A stretch of 64,000 nucleotides of DNA from Coniella vitis. Its lineage: Eukaryota; Ascomycota; Sordariomycetes; Diaporthales; Schizoparmaceae. Below are positions 1-11,600 of the stretch, in pieces; within the stretch, counting starts at the first letter, position 1, and each line of letters starts with the position of its first letter. The position numbers and the translations under genes are program-made. The DNA lies in assembly GCA_011317545.1 (NCBI GenBank), contig WUJK01000011.1, forward strand, positions 635,501 through 699,500, read 5' to 3'. The notes beneath the pieces were generated by a model, which made no database searches, was not told where the DNA came from, and saw only the letters and a program-made list of their open reading frames with translations.

Positions 1-1779
1 GAGACGGCCGTTGCAGCTGCGACGGACGCTTGCGAGGCACTGGCGGAAGATACCGCAGCCGCCTCGGTGGCATTGGTCAGGTTGAAACCCTCTGGGTAGG
101 CATAAATGACATCTCCAGGCTCACCAGGAAGTAGGAATGGCGGGTGGACCGGGTTAAGTGTGACGTTACCGGTGCCGCAGCTGCCCACGCAAAAGGAGCT
201 GACCTCTGACATGTCGATCCAGATGCCGTCCCAAGACACGTTGGCATGCCAGTCAACCATTTCGTTTGTCCACCAGCTAAAGGCTCCCGAGCCGTTTGCG
301 GTACCCAGTGAAGCTGCTACCCAGTCAGGAAAGACTGTGTATCCAGGCCAGACGGAACCAATGTAAAGGGATCCATCAGGATTGAGCATAAAGGCGCCAG
401 CATCAACGCCACGGTCAAATGGCGGGTATGCATCACTCGCATTGTCCGGGTTGGGATAGTATATGGCCGAGTCCACAATTGGCACATAGTGCTGACCATT
501 GGCGTGCAGTTTGGACAGAAATTCGGCTCCTTCGCTGTAGCCAAACCTCACGGCATCATTGTCAAAGTCGCGATACTGGTTCATGTAGTCGATATCTGTC
601 CAAATGGTCTCGAGGGGAATGCTGAACCTGGCGAAATTGTCCACCACCTCCTGTAGAACAGACCAATTCTGGTAACCCCACCGGCACTGATGGTAGCCAA
701 AAGTCCAGTATTGCTGCATAGCAGGCAGGCCCACGGTGGTGGTCTGGTATTTCTTTACGACATCCGTGGCTGACGGCCCCGAATAGAAATAGAGATCAAT
801 GCTACCGCCCAAAGTCCGCCAGGTGATGCCCTCGGGTCGGAGCAAGATCTCCTGGGGGTGAGCATTCCGAAGAAAGACGCCATGCGTGTAGGGCGTGTAT
901 TGAAGTGAAGTGTCGGTAGCATTTGCAATATATGTGAGATTGCCCCCATCGTCTTGGAAATACCGGGTGTCCAGATAAATGGGATGGTTTCCATAGATAT
1001 TGGCGTCGATATTGTCGCCGACGTCAGCAGCAAATAATGTTCCTGCACGATTGGTCAATTGAGAGCTCGGTCCTTGCGACTTGATCTGAATGCCTACTTG
1101 TGAGATTATTGCCGATTCTGAATCCGTGTATAGTCTCTCCCAAGCCATACAAGTTGTAGTTCTCAGGCAGAGGAGAGACGAATTCGATAAACTGGTCAGC
1201 ATACACGAGCTTACTGCCCGTCGTCGTGAATAATGTGTCGTTGGTGGATTTTCTGGTCACGGTGAAGGAAAACGTGGGGTCATTGGACCACGTCAACGTG
1301 AAATCATTGCTGGAGGACGTAGCGTTGCCGCTTGCCGCTGGCTTTGGGACGATGACCTCGGGAAGAAGGAACCACGTCTCATTCTCCGAGCCAATATAGC
1401 GAGGCTGAATGGCAATGTTGAGGCGGTCCGTATCTTGATAGTCGATGGTTAGAGTGAGATTCTCAATGTCATTGCCGTAGACATTGCACGCAGTGCCGGC
1501 CAGGTCAAGGTTGGCGGTCAGCCCAGAATCAGTTGTCTGCACATTTGATGCTGTATACCCAGGACAGACAGACTGCACATCGACCGCCTCAGGGTCGTTG
1601 ATGTTGGGGAGGAGCACTTGGCCATTGTCAGAGTCAAATGGGACGGTAAAGATGGCTCTATAACTGGTGGTCGTCTCTGTAGGGGTCGTGACTGAAGAGG
1701 AAGAGGAAGGAGAAGAAGACTGGCCCAGTGCCAGAGGGCAAAGACACAGAAGGGCTAGACAAACAGAAGCGTATGCCAT
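1..1779 (-). CDS. Secreted GH31 alpha-glucosidase (partial, 3' end outside window)
   Basis: Glycoside hydrolase family 31 enzyme that releases glucose from alpha-glucosides such as maltose and starch oligomers outside the cell. Exons run 1779-1098 and 1042-1 (continuing beyond the window), joined over a 55-nt intron (1043-1097, gtaggc..tgcag) that restores frame. I start at 1779 because MAYASVCLALLCLCPLALGQ is a clear signal peptide, followed by a Ser/Thr-rich linker and the GH31 N-terminal domain (YNLYGLGETIHGFR). An in-frame upstream ATG at 1986 would put the TATA-like box inside the gene. The nucleophile motif WIDMSE lies at 204-221 and conserved DIDYM and QCRWGYQ blocks lie between. About 575 residues are present; fungal homologues have roughly 850-900, so the last third is missing. 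It resembles Aspergillus AgdB/AgdC-type enzymes; substrate preference cannot be read here. Confidence 0.93.
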
Positions 1780-1875
1780 GACGATCCTGGTGAGATACAA
1801 CGTGCGACTCCAAGGCAAGGTGAGCTTGAGGACGACGAGCAGACAGACGAGCAGAGCAGCCGAGAAGCCCAAGGC

Positions 1876-1883
1876 CTTAAATA
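1876..1883 (-). promoter_or_regulatory. TATA-like box of the GH31 gene
   Basis: On the minus strand the sequence reads TATTTAAG, about 100 nt upstream of the chosen GH31 start at 1779. Its position fits a core promoter and supports that start over the upstream in-frame ATG at 1986. The role is inferred from sequence and spacing only. Confidence 0.4.
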
Positions 1884-2247
1884 TCCCACAGCAGGCCAAG
1901 TGGCTAGTGCTATGGATCCACAATAGACTTGCGTTGAACCCCAGGCGCAACGGCGAGGCGAGACTTCCGAGAGCAGTCATGATCATGAGGTTCTAGCTTC
2001 AAGGCCCAGGAGGGGAAGGCGTAGCTTGCTTGTTGAGCATGGGGGAGCCACCGGGACAAGCTCGGGGCCTGCGCCGCTGCTTCTCTGGGTCGGGGGCCAG
2101 GCACCTCGAAAGTAAAAGCAAGCCCATGACGGGCCGATTTGAACTGCACGACGTGCAGGCTTGCCGTCGGGGTTTGCCATGATGTGAGCGGTCATTCCAG
2201 CGAGCGGGCGGCGTACAGGATCCAGAGGAGTGCAGGAGTTGGAGACA

Positions 2248-2275
2248 GGCCATGCAAGCCATGCAGGCCATGCAG
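2248..2275. repeat. Three tandem 9-bp units
   Basis: Three consecutive near-identical copies of a 9-mer (GGCCATGCA, AGCCATGCA, GGCCATGCA) are visible. It lies about 470 nt upstream of the GH31 start. It may be a minisatellite seed or clustered binding sites; the sequence cannot decide. Confidence 0.7.
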
Positions 2276-2731
2276 TTACCCCAAGGTTGGACCGACCAAG
2301 CTTGATACGATGAGGTTAGATTGGAAAGATTTCCCCGCGTTTCCTGGGGTCAGCCTTTTGAGCCAGCAGCGCTGACGACATGGCAAGGAATGTTCGCTGA
2401 ACTTTCGGCATTATACTGGCAGACCAACCTCCTGCCATGACAATCACGCACAGTCCTGTTCCAGCATCTTCAGCCACGCTATGTCAGTGTCAGGACCTGT
2501 GCGTGACCGCTTTTGCAGCGCCAAGATCACACAATAAGGTGATTATTGTTCAACTTGTCGACCGGCATTGATCACGTAAAGTACCATAGCGTTGGGCGGA
2601 TTCTATTTGTAGAAGCTAGCAAAGATATTTGCATTGGCGTTGCTCTTCTGTTTTTGAAGGGGCTGGTAAGTCTCGCGGTAAGTCTGAAGATCTTTGTCCG
2701 TGCCATTTCTGGGTGGTGAGGATGTATTTCG

Positions 2732-3391
2732 TCAAAGTCTTTGATATCCCAGCGAGTAGTCGATCACACTTCTGAAGTCGGCAAGGGTGAAGTCGGCATT
2801 GGACAGCTGGGCCATGGGATTGTCGCTTTCTTGGCTCGCGAACGCGACTACGAGCAACGGGCCCCTCCAGTCGCGGTTCTCGGGTCCGTGAGGCTTGACG
2901 GAGGCGGCGAGGCTGCGGTTGGGGAGGGAACCGTCGTTGTAGAAGTTGTCGCGGAAGTAGAAGCGCATTACATGCGGCATGGGCGCGTTGTTTTTATAGG
3001 GATTGAAGCGGACATGCTCGACGCCCGAGTTGCCCCAGACCATGCCCAGATCGCGGTCAGTGGGACCCTGGGTGAAGCCGAGAAAGTCTCTTTCAATCAG
3101 GCGCTGGTCAGGCTCAAGTTCGGGGTCCAAAGGAGAGCGCCACTCTTCCGAACTGCGGACACAGGGCAGCCAGACCAGCCTTGGCCTTGCAGCGTTGACA
3201 GGGAAGAAAAGGGCCCTAAAGTGAGATGGCGATGGGCGCGCAGCCATATCGGCGAGAGGGCGACAGAGCAGCTTGTGCGAGGCCCAATCGGCCTGCTGGC
3301 ACGACCTGGAGCAGTATGCACAGCTCTTGCAGCGGTCGCAGAGCTTGGCGGCGCCGTCGCCGTAGCATATGGCACAGGCTGGTGCAGACAT
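2732..3391 (-). CDS. MYND-type zinc finger protein
   Basis: Predicted 219-residue protein with an N-terminal MYND zinc finger (about residues 5-40). The visible cysteine pattern is CAIC, CDRC, CAYC, CQQ, ending in HKLLC. MYND fingers mediate protein-protein contacts. The remaining ~175 residues form a C-terminal domain with blocks such as FRDNFYNDGSLPNRS and ADFRSVIDY that I cannot assign. I start at 3391 because MSAPACAIC places the finger at the N-terminus as usual; an in-frame ATG at 3589 adds 66 residues with no domain. No intron is needed. A 329-residue open frame on the opposite strand is treated as a shadow. The biochemical role is unknown. Confidence 0.8.
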   Translation of the reverse strand: MSAPACAICYGDGAAKLCDRCKSCAYCSRSCQQADWASHKLLCRPLADMAARPSPSHFRALFFPVNAARPRLVWLPCVRSSEEWRSPLDPELEPDQRLIERDFLGFTQGPTDRDLGMVWGNSGVEHVRFNPYKNNAPMPHVMRFYFRDNFYNDGSLPNRSLAASVKPHGPENRDWRGPLLVVAFASQESDNPMAQLSNADFTLADFRSVIDYSLGYQRL

Positions 3392-4121
3392 GGCGCGCTG
3401 GTGGTCGAGAAGGGCTCTTGGGGAGCTTGTGCCAGAGATGCAAAGATTGCAAGTCACAGTGATGGCCAGTACAACAGCACGCTTGGCCCGCTGCCGGAAA
3501 AGAGCAATTGGCCCAGGCCTGGATGGCAGGACGGTTGGAAGGAAGGCGCGCACCGATTCACCAAGCAAGAAGGGACGTTGGTGTCTCACCCTTTATTGGC
3601 GTACCGTAGTCAAAAGCGGGAGCGTCAAAACTTCGCTGGCTGCCCACACTGTCGGCCGAGGCCGTCTTTGACAGCGGATGCACCGTTATCAGATCTGGAT
3701 TCTACTGTGCGGCGCACATCATCCCGCTGATTCTCACATCAATGCCCAATGTGCTGCGACCATCAGAGGACTACATGCCGTCTTTGAATTATTCCTGCTA
3801 TCTCTTGCTTGCACCAAGATCATCTGGGATCGTGACGATCCTCTCCTGCAAAGCAGACTGGACATTCCACGGCATGTTAATTCGCCGTGCTTATTTTCTC
3901 CTGTCTTTACTGGCTAGCGGCTACGACAAACGCACACATAGGATTACCTAGGTAGCATCATACCTGGCTGAACTTCTTATCTCCATCGCCATTCGCTGCC
4001 CGAGACTTACTTTCCACCTCTTCTTTCCTCCCACCCACCTTTTCGCACAAAACGTCTAGCTTCTTGCCCTGCCTTGTCTCATCCTATCCCCCCTTTTCAC
4101 GACGCAATCGAGACACGCGCA
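3392..4121. other. Intergenic, divergent promoter region
   Basis: The region lies between the MYND gene (leftward) and the MFS gene (rightward), so it should carry both promoters. A CCTAGGTAG element is seen near 3947-3955. The last 150 nt before the MFS start are pyrimidine-rich, as is common in fungal leaders. No gene is supported. Confidence 0.5.
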
Positions 4122-5840
4122 ATGGCAGACAGCAATCCCCGTCCATCGTCCAAGTCAGCCACCGAGGCGACTCCTCTGCTTGTCACGACGGCGCGAGGAT
4201 CCGCAGTCGGCCCAGGCGCGCCCCCTCTTGCAGCACCCGTCCCAGCACCATCGCCAGAAGATACGCCCAAGGCTCGCACCCAGTGGACCACAGTGAACCT
4301 GCTGCTGCTCGTCAACCTCATTGCCTCGTCGTCGGGGGGCTTCGTCACCATTCCGCTCGCACGCCTGGTCGAGGATGTCATCTGTCAAGACTACTACCGC
4401 CGTACGGGCAGCCTGGCCGACTCTGGCATTGACGAGTCCCAGTGCAAGGTCGAGGCCATCCAGAGCACCCTCATGACCACCCTTGCTGTCCAGGCTGCTT
4501 CGCTTGCCGTCGTGGGCTTTCTAAGCGCCTACCCATGGAGTCTACTGGCTGATAGGTACATATATACCTCTACGGTCCATAGTTGTTCTTGCTATTGAAT
4601 CATGCTCGATTGACATTGATGCCTCCTCGTGGACTTGCAGATTCGGAAGAAAGCGTGTGCTGTCCTTGTCGCTTGTTGGAATCGGCCTGGGCGCCAGCTG
4701 GACTGCCATTGTCCTCTCTTTCCCCGCCGTCTTTCCTGTCCGTCTGATCTGGCTCGAAGCGCTTGGAGCTCTTATCGGTGGTGGTAACCCCGTTGCTGTC
4801 GGACTCTTGTTAACAATGTTCACTGACGCCTCAATCGAGGAGGAGAGGTACGTACAGCCCCCCTAGCATGTTCCGTTGCGGCTACCTTCCAATTACTGAA
4901 ACTTGGCTACAGAGCCGTCATCTTCTTGCGACAAAACTTGGTCACTGTCTGTGGAAATCTCGTGTCGCCGACTCTCTCTGCCTTCGTCATATCTCTCGCA
5001 GGGCCTTGGCCGTCCTACTTTATCGGCTTCGGCTTGATTTCCATCTCCGCGGTCCTCGTCTTCTTTGTCCCCGAAACCTTGAAAGCCAACTACAATGATG
5101 ACGAGACTGCGACTGGTCCCGATGATGGCCAGAAAGACAGTCTGTGGCAGCGCGTTCAGGCGTCCTTTTCAATGCTGGCCTCGCCGTCTCTCATTTTGCT
5201 ACTCTTGACCTGCTTGGCAACCTTGCCCTTCATGGCCTGTACGACCTCCTTTATGGTTGTCTTCATATCGAAGCGCTACGGTATCAAGCTATTCCAAGGC
5301 GGCTACGTACAGACCGCCTACGGTCTAGCCACCGTCCTCACCGCGCTCGCCATCCTGCCGGCCGTGTCTCGCTACCTGACCAGCCCTTCCGCCCCTTCCT
5401 GGCTCCGCCAGCCCAGCGAAAAGCAACGTGACCTCGAGATAGGCCGCTGGTCTGCAGGTTTGGCCATCTTGGCTGCTGTCGTTCTCGGGTTGGCTCCGTC
5501 GCTGGTGGGCTTCGCGCTGGGACTTGCCCTCTTGGCGCTCGCATCTGGCTTCACCAGCATGACCAAGAGTATCATGAGCCTTTATGTCGATCCGGTGCAT
5601 CGGTCGCGGCTGTTTGGTGTCGTCGGCATGATTGAGATCCTCGGTGCCGTCTATGCCGCGCCAGTACTAGCTGCTTTGTACTCGCTGGGTATGAGGCTAG
5701 GCGGTGCCTGGATCGGCCTGCCGTATTTTGGGCTGGCGTTGCTCATGACGGTTGTGACGACGCTTCTAGTGCTGGTCAAGGTCCCGAGGGCTGCCAGAGA
5801 CGACGAAGTTGCGGGCGGCGAGAGAGAACATCAAGATTGA
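4122..5840 (+). CDS. MFS transporter (DHA1-like)
   Basis: Major facilitator transporter of 522 residues that should move a small solute by proton-coupled transport in a membrane. Exons are 4122-4555, 4641-4847 and 4913-5840 (introns of 85 and 65 nt, canonical GT..AG); the total of 1569 nt is in frame. The first junction creates the MFS signature DRFGRKRV between TM2 and TM3. About 12 hydrophobic segments follow a ~55-residue cytoplasmic N-terminus, with a cytosolic loop near the centre (DDETATGPDDGQKDS) dividing the halves. An in-frame ATG at 4074 would add 16 residues; 4122 gives a more usual N-terminus. The substrate is unknown. The branch resembles fungal drug/efflux-type carriers with an extracellular loop after TM1 carrying paired cysteines. 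Confidence 0.88.
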
Positions 5841-6099
5841 ATGGGTCCACATTGAAGAATTTGGCTTAGATATCATGTTGGTTATATTTCTGATAGATGT
5901 TCAAGTACTTGGGGGATGGCTATGGCCCACTTTCCCACAACTCAAATGGCCACACATTAGTTGAGATGTCTGCACAAATAGAAGCATCATAATCTTGTAT
6001 CCAAGTGCCATCTACCACTACAAATTACAAAAAAAAACCAACACACCCACACCAACGCAAATGTAGAGACAGCACACTCACCCTTGATCAATCAAAGCT

Positions 6100-7308
6100 T
6101 TAGGCGCCCTTGTAGACCCACCTCCCCGGATCCAAGACGACCTCCACCTCGAGCGCCCCAAATACTCCCACCGCCACCACAAGATCATGATACCCCTGCA
6201 CACCCACGGGTGGCAAATCCCTTTGTGCATCACGCGGGCCATTGACATCCCATGATGCCTCGACGCGTCCATCACGGGTCATGAAACATTCGACCTGGAT
6301 ACCGTTTGGTTCGGTTCCTGCCACTGGTGGTGAAGACGGCGCCGGAGCCAGGGAGAACCGCATGCCCAACCCCACCACTAGGCCTTTCCTCTCTGAGCCA
6401 AACGGCCTTACAAAATCATCGCCGCCCCATAGGTCGTTTACGTAACGGTGCCCATCGTCAGAGTGCACGGCAAGGGATCCGCGGTGCCAGCCTGGCATGC
6501 GAAAGGGCGGGTAGGGGAGCGCGGTGAATCCGAGGCCGAGGCCGGCGTTTGCGGCGTCGAGGGCCGAGTGGATTTTGACTTCGTAGTAGATTGTGAAGGA
6601 CGAAGATGACGGAGAAGTGGGAGATTGGTGCAGGCGAGGGTCATCGCGGCGGGCGAGGTACGCGGGTGGCTGAGCAGTGATGCAGCTGTCGCCGCAGCGG
6701 GGGTCTGTTTTGATGATCCAGGATCCAGGTGCACCACCTCCTGAGGAGGAGGAGGGAGAAGGACGAATGAACCCGCTGAAGGTGTTTGCCCTCGGGGTAA
6801 CCAGTTGGGAAGGGTATTGGCGACGAGCATCGACTGTGGTGGGGACAGTAGAGGCTGGCTGGAGGAGCGGATATCGTTTAGACCACTCCTCGCCCTCGCG
6901 AGCTTGCTCTTCGGTAGCATTGTTGGCCCAGCTCCTGTCGTGGCCGCCAAAGATGGCTGGCGGTGGAGGGTAGGAGGATGTGTCGGGGATGTTGTCCTCG
7001 GGGAGACGGACGGATTGCCAATTGTGTTGCTGCTGCTGTTGGTGGTGGTAGCCGTGGGAGGGAGGAGGCCCTGCTGGGGGTGGCACTGCGTAGGCGTCAT
7101 CTTTCACAAGGTCGCCGGCCTTGCTAGGCTTTTGGGACTGTTGCTGAGGATAGCTTGGAGGGGAACCGGGTGGGGGAGCGTAATCGCTTGTTTGGCCGGC
7201 GTAGGAAGGAGGAGCACCCGGGGGAGGAGCGTAATCGGCACCGTTTGCGTTATCATTGTCGGCTGTGTCGTGGTGCCGGAAGGGGTTGTTTGCTTTGAAG
7301 AAACCCAT
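6100..7308 (-). CDS. SPRY-domain protein with N-terminal PPxY motifs
   Basis: Single-exon gene for a 402-residue protein. Residues 1-150 are Pro/Gln/Tyr-rich and disordered, with two PPSY motifs near residues 33-36 and 50-53. PPxY is the standard ligand of WW domains such as those of Rsp5/NEDD4 ubiquitin ligases. From about residue 235 a SPRY fold is visible: FTIYYEVKI, then LPYPPFRMPGWHRGSLAVHS, DDGHRYVND and a VGLGMRFS block. PPxY plus SPRY recalls yeast Ssh4/Ear1 adaptors for Rsp5, but I see no transmembrane anchor, which those have. An adaptor or scaffold role is inference. The ATG at 7308 is the first in frame and is followed at once by conserved-looking sequence. Confidence 0.8.
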   Translation of the reverse strand: MGFFKANNPFRHHDTADNDNANGADYAPPPGAPPSYAGQTSDYAPPPGSPPSYPQQQSQKPSKAGDLVKDDAYAVPPPAGPPPSHGYHHQQQQQHNWQSVRLPEDNIPDTSSYPPPPAIFGGHDRSWANNATEEQAREGEEWSKRYPLLQPASTVPTTVDARRQYPSQLVTPRANTFSGFIRPSPSSSSGGGAPGSWIIKTDPRCGDSCITAQPPAYLARRDDPRLHQSPTSPSSSSFTIYYEVKIHSALDAANAGLGLGFTALPYPPFRMPGWHRGSLAVHSDDGHRYVNDLWGGDDFVRPFGSERKGLVVGLGMRFSLAPAPSSPPVAGTEPNGIQVECFMTRDGRVEASWDVNGPRDAQRDLPPVGVQGYHDLVVAVGVFGALEVEVVLDPGRWVYKGA

Positions 7309-8172
7309 CGAGTTTATGGTTATTTGTTCTCTCGCCTTTCTTTCTGTTTCGCAGTCTGTCTATTCGCTCACTCGTGTGACGTTGCGGAAGTGTTTTGGAG
7401 GAGTTGAATGGTGCGATTTGAGGGCCAAATCAAGTAGCTGCTTGAGTGCTGAGCGGATCGTCACTACTCTGAAGGTTGCCAGATATTATCCCTCAAAACT
7501 GGTCTTGTATCCGTGTTTTGCGTATCAGCTACGCTACTGCATCCGCTAGAGGTCGATATCCGTAAGAAGACAACCCACTCAGGATGAGTCGAGATAAAGG
7601 AGGAGAGATGGTGAAAAGAAGGAAGTCAGAGTGAGGCTGTGCTTCATTTTAGTACTCTCGAACCACATATGATACGTGCGGCCGAGTTGGGCAAGTAAGC
7701 TTGCCAGCCTTGCTTGAGGAGACTGCTGTAATCCGTCAGGTTGTGTCACCGACCTCCCCGCTCGCGTCTTGGCACTGCAAGCTACTGCCAAGCAAGCAGT
7801 CACGCTTCGTTTGGGATTGTCGAACAAGAAACCTGCCAGAGTATTACCGGTGAGTTCCAAAGAACCATAATGCAGAAATTAGTTGCTTGGTACCAGGTGA
7901 TTTGGTCGTCAAAGCCCACCTTCCCTCTGATATCGGGATAATCAACAACTTAGTCGGGGCTACGCTAATCCCGTCCCGGTCTGTCCACCTACTCAACCCG
8001 TACCAGCCAGATGTCATCATCGCCTTCACCTTTCCAAATCTCTACTTTCACTTGGACAACAGCATGTAAATCGTGATAAAGTCATAGTAGATGATTTACT
8101 CATCAGAGGGTTCCCGGCGCCGAGGTCCTTCGAATGCCAATCTTTGCGGGACTTCATCTCGGTCGCTGTTCG

Positions 8173-8216
<44 letters not shown>

Positions 8217-8635
8217 TGGATAGATACAATCTGGTTCTGTGATCTCCCTTCACCAGATAAGTTGGACATCTGGCAAGGTCCAAAGAATGATTCAGGAGAA
8301 AGAACTTCTGAACAATCGGAAGGTGGGAACAGAGGAGAAAAAGAAAGAACGCAACGAAGTAAGGGACCAGACAATCATGAATTGGAAAGCAGCTGAAAGA
8401 AGGCTCCGAACGACATGTTTGACCCTCTCATCGACTGTCTGACGTCGCTTCTTCAAGAAGGGGAGGAAGAGAAGGGAAGAAATTGAAGGGAGAAAAGAAA
8501 AACCACCACAAAAAACCATAACTTCGTCTCTCGAAGCGAAACATTTAGTGCTTGCGCATAGTAACAATCTTGATCGTCTTCCCATCCTTCGTTCATAACT
8601 TCACAGATTTTCAACAACTCGGCTTGTACCTGCCG
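7309..8635. other. Intergenic with CA microsatellite
   Basis: The region lies upstream of the SPRY gene and downstream of the exchanger gene. It contains a long (AC)n tract and purine-rich stretches (around 8285-8510). No open frame here has features of a real gene. Confidence 0.55.
8176..8212. repeat. (AC)n microsatellite
   Basis: There is an uninterrupted run of 18.5 AC dinucleotides. It sits about 420 nt past the exchanger stop codon and is likely to vary in length between strains. Confidence 0.98.
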
Positions 8636-11600
8636 TTAGTTCGGGTAAAAGAACGACACCAATCCAATAATCACATATGTTGCGCATAAAAGCGCTCCCT
8701 CAAGGTAATTGCTTCGCCCGTCAAGCACCAAGAAGTTGGCAATAAATGCCGACACGAATAAGCACACCGTCTCAAACAGTGTAAAGTACAACGTCATTTC
8801 CCGTTCCATGCACCAACCAATGATGACAACGAGAGGTGTCATGAAGAGTGCAATCTGAATTGAGCTGCCCACCGCCACGCCAATCGCTAGGTCCATCTTG
8901 TTCTTCATGGCGACCGTAATGGCGGTGACGTGCTCAGCTGCGTTGCCCACAATAGGTAGCACAATCAAACCGATGAATAGTTCGCTGACGTTGCTTGTTT
9001 CCACAAGACCATTGATCGAGTCGACCATGAATTCGGCGCATACGGCGACCAGACCTGTACTGACAATGAGTAGCAGCACAGCGCTAACACGTGACAAGTC
9101 GTCTTCGAACAATTCGTCAGGCTTCTGTGTTCCAGTTACCTGGGCGATAGCTTGAGAAGAGAGTTGGGAAGGGAGCATAGTGCCAGGGGCGCGAATCTGA
9201 TGTTCGTTAAGACGCCCGGGTAACGAGTTTGTGCGGCGAATTCCATAGCGGACGCGAGGCACGGGTCCCCCGGGAACTGCTAGCAGAGTAGCTGTGTTGA
9301 TCGGCTGAGAAAAGACAGTGGGGGTCAAATTCTTGGCCACCGGTTTCAGCGCTAGCAATGCATCAAAGGGTCGTTTGGACGTGAAGCCTTCTCCAGACTG
9401 TCTCGGAGCGGAGGACTGCCCTGGATTGATGGCAAAATCAACACGGCGAGGTTCTCCAGGACCAGACATATTCTTGTCGCCAGTTTCAGGAACTTCGGTG
9501 ATGGTCTCCCTAGTTGGGCTACTGACACCTTGCGAATGAGAGTGAAGCTTCTTCAGCTGGTTTTTGTAACGTCTGTAAGATCGCTTATACTTGCTCTTGC
9601 GGCGTCTGCGTCTATCATCATCAGTCGACGTATCGGCATCCTCAAATGAGTTGGTTCGAGCAGCGAAAATCGGGGATGCACGCTGGCCCAGTTCCACGGA
9701 TGGGCCATCCTCAGTATTGAGGCTGACCTCGGCTATGGGAGAGGCTTGCGATGGTCGTGTCCGAAGAGTGTTTGATGTGTCCATCGTGTCCATCGATGCC
9801 ATGCTCGACTTGCGACGGCGTGGATGGCGGACCATGCGCTTGACCCGCTTCGTCATGGTTTCCCGGGAGCGACCAGACGAATCTGAATCCGATGATGACG
9901 AGGAGCTGTCGTCGGAGCTGGAAGAATCAAACCAGGCCACCGCAGGCCCAGGAGTGGCCTCTGCATCAATGACTTCCTGCGGCGTTGACTCGTACATGTA
10001 CGCGTGTGACTTGAGCTGGAAGACAAGGTAGATCAAGTACACCAAAAGAAGTATCTGCGAACATGTCATGAGTACGGTACCAGAAGTATGTCGGCAACGG
10101 GGTTTTGGGCAACTTACGATACTTGTTCCACGGCTGATTATGAGAGACTTCTCGTCTGCTAGAGTCGTATCACTAAAGGAGGCATGAAAAGCGGTCTGAG
10201 AATAGTGCGTAAGTATGAATCTTGGACAGGCTGCAAGTTAATCATCTCAGAAACATACCGGCAATACAAGACTGATGACACTCAAACTCAGAAGACAAGC
10301 GCTCATTTGAGTGACGGTGCTATTGTAGATCTATTGATTTTATTTTTTTTTAGCCTCAAGTAACATCGGTCAAGCTGGGCATCGTCTCCAAAGCTTGCTT
10401 ACCTGTTCACGGAAGCGAAGGCCTCCAAGCAGAAAGCACATGCCCAGAATAAGCAGCAGGTTCGCTAAAATAGACCCCAAAAGGGAGGCCTGCACGATGG
10501 CAATTTCATTCTGACCAGGTTCAAGTTAGCTTTGGTATAAAAATGTTGAGACATCCGAAAACGCAAGAGAAAGGTGGGATCGTCGTACCTTGACAAGTGC
10601 GATACTGTAGCATTACGGTATCATGTGTTAGTGAGAAGGGGTGATTTCTAAGGTACGTAAGGGTGCGCTTGCAACCCAGCATACAGAACAGATGACAATT
10701 TGAGGTTTGGAGGCACGCTCGATCCGTGATGCAGTTGACAGAAGGCTAGAAGAATCACTCTCTGCGACCAGGTATACACATACATGCTGCGATAAATCTT
10801 GTTAGCAATTGCATCTCATATATTCCAAGGACAATGGCGCGCTTGTGCCAGCCAACCGCCGACCGTGCTGGGCAAGGGTAGTCTTGACTTATTTCATGCC
10901 ATACTACTATCCTTACCCAACTGGTTGGGGAGAAGGTTGACTACCATGTCTGCTGCACATGCGCAAAGTATGTTCGCAGAGACAAACAGGCACGCAGGCA
11001 CACACACACAGACAAACACAAACATATGCACACACAGATAGGCACACAAACGTACAAGATGATCAGTTCCACAGCATTGCCGAAGGTAACGTTCAGCAGG
11101 GCACCTATAGCATCGCCCATCCGGTGCGCCACTGTCTCGGTGGCGTGGCTTAAAAGACCGGCTAGCGGGATGATCGCAATAGCATTCATGGTGAAGACCA
11201 CCGTAGGACTTATGTTGGGGACGAACTCGACGGCGATGCCGACGGGGACGAATACAAGCAAGACGTTGAGCCAGCTATGCAAGAGGATTTTGCGGCTAGT
11301 GGCAACGAATCTCTTGGCCATACTTGGCTTGTCCGCCTCTTGACTTTCTTGGTCTGCTTGGGTTTTTTCGTTACTCTCGCAAAGGCCATCGTTTCTTAAC
11401 TGAGGCCCCGGCCGCGAAGCCTGCGCAGATGACGAAGGCTGCGGGTTCGCCTGAGGATCGATAGGCGATCCTGCACTGTGAGACGTCTCGTAGCAGCCAA
11501 AGTGTTGAACATTGTGGGCATCTGGCAACGGATTGCCGACGCCGTCGCTGCCGCCATGGGTACTAGCAAGGGAGAGAGCCGCGAAAGTGGCAGAGTCTTG

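Larger units (their letters stand above)
1780..2731. other. Intergenic, GH31 upstream region
   Basis: The stretch lies between the 5' end of the GH31 gene and the 3' end of the MYND gene. It holds the TATA-like box and a small 9-bp tandem repeat. Short open frames here lack homology features and codon logic. Nothing else is recognised. Confidence 0.6.

Noticed and set aside
2741..3730. 329-codon open frame on the plus strand over the MYND gene
   Set aside because: It is antisense to a recognisable MYND finger; its translation is compositionally odd and matches no family.
8176..8212. Possible telomere-like or CRISPR-like repeat
   Set aside because: It is a simple (AC)n microsatellite with no spacers and no telomere motif.
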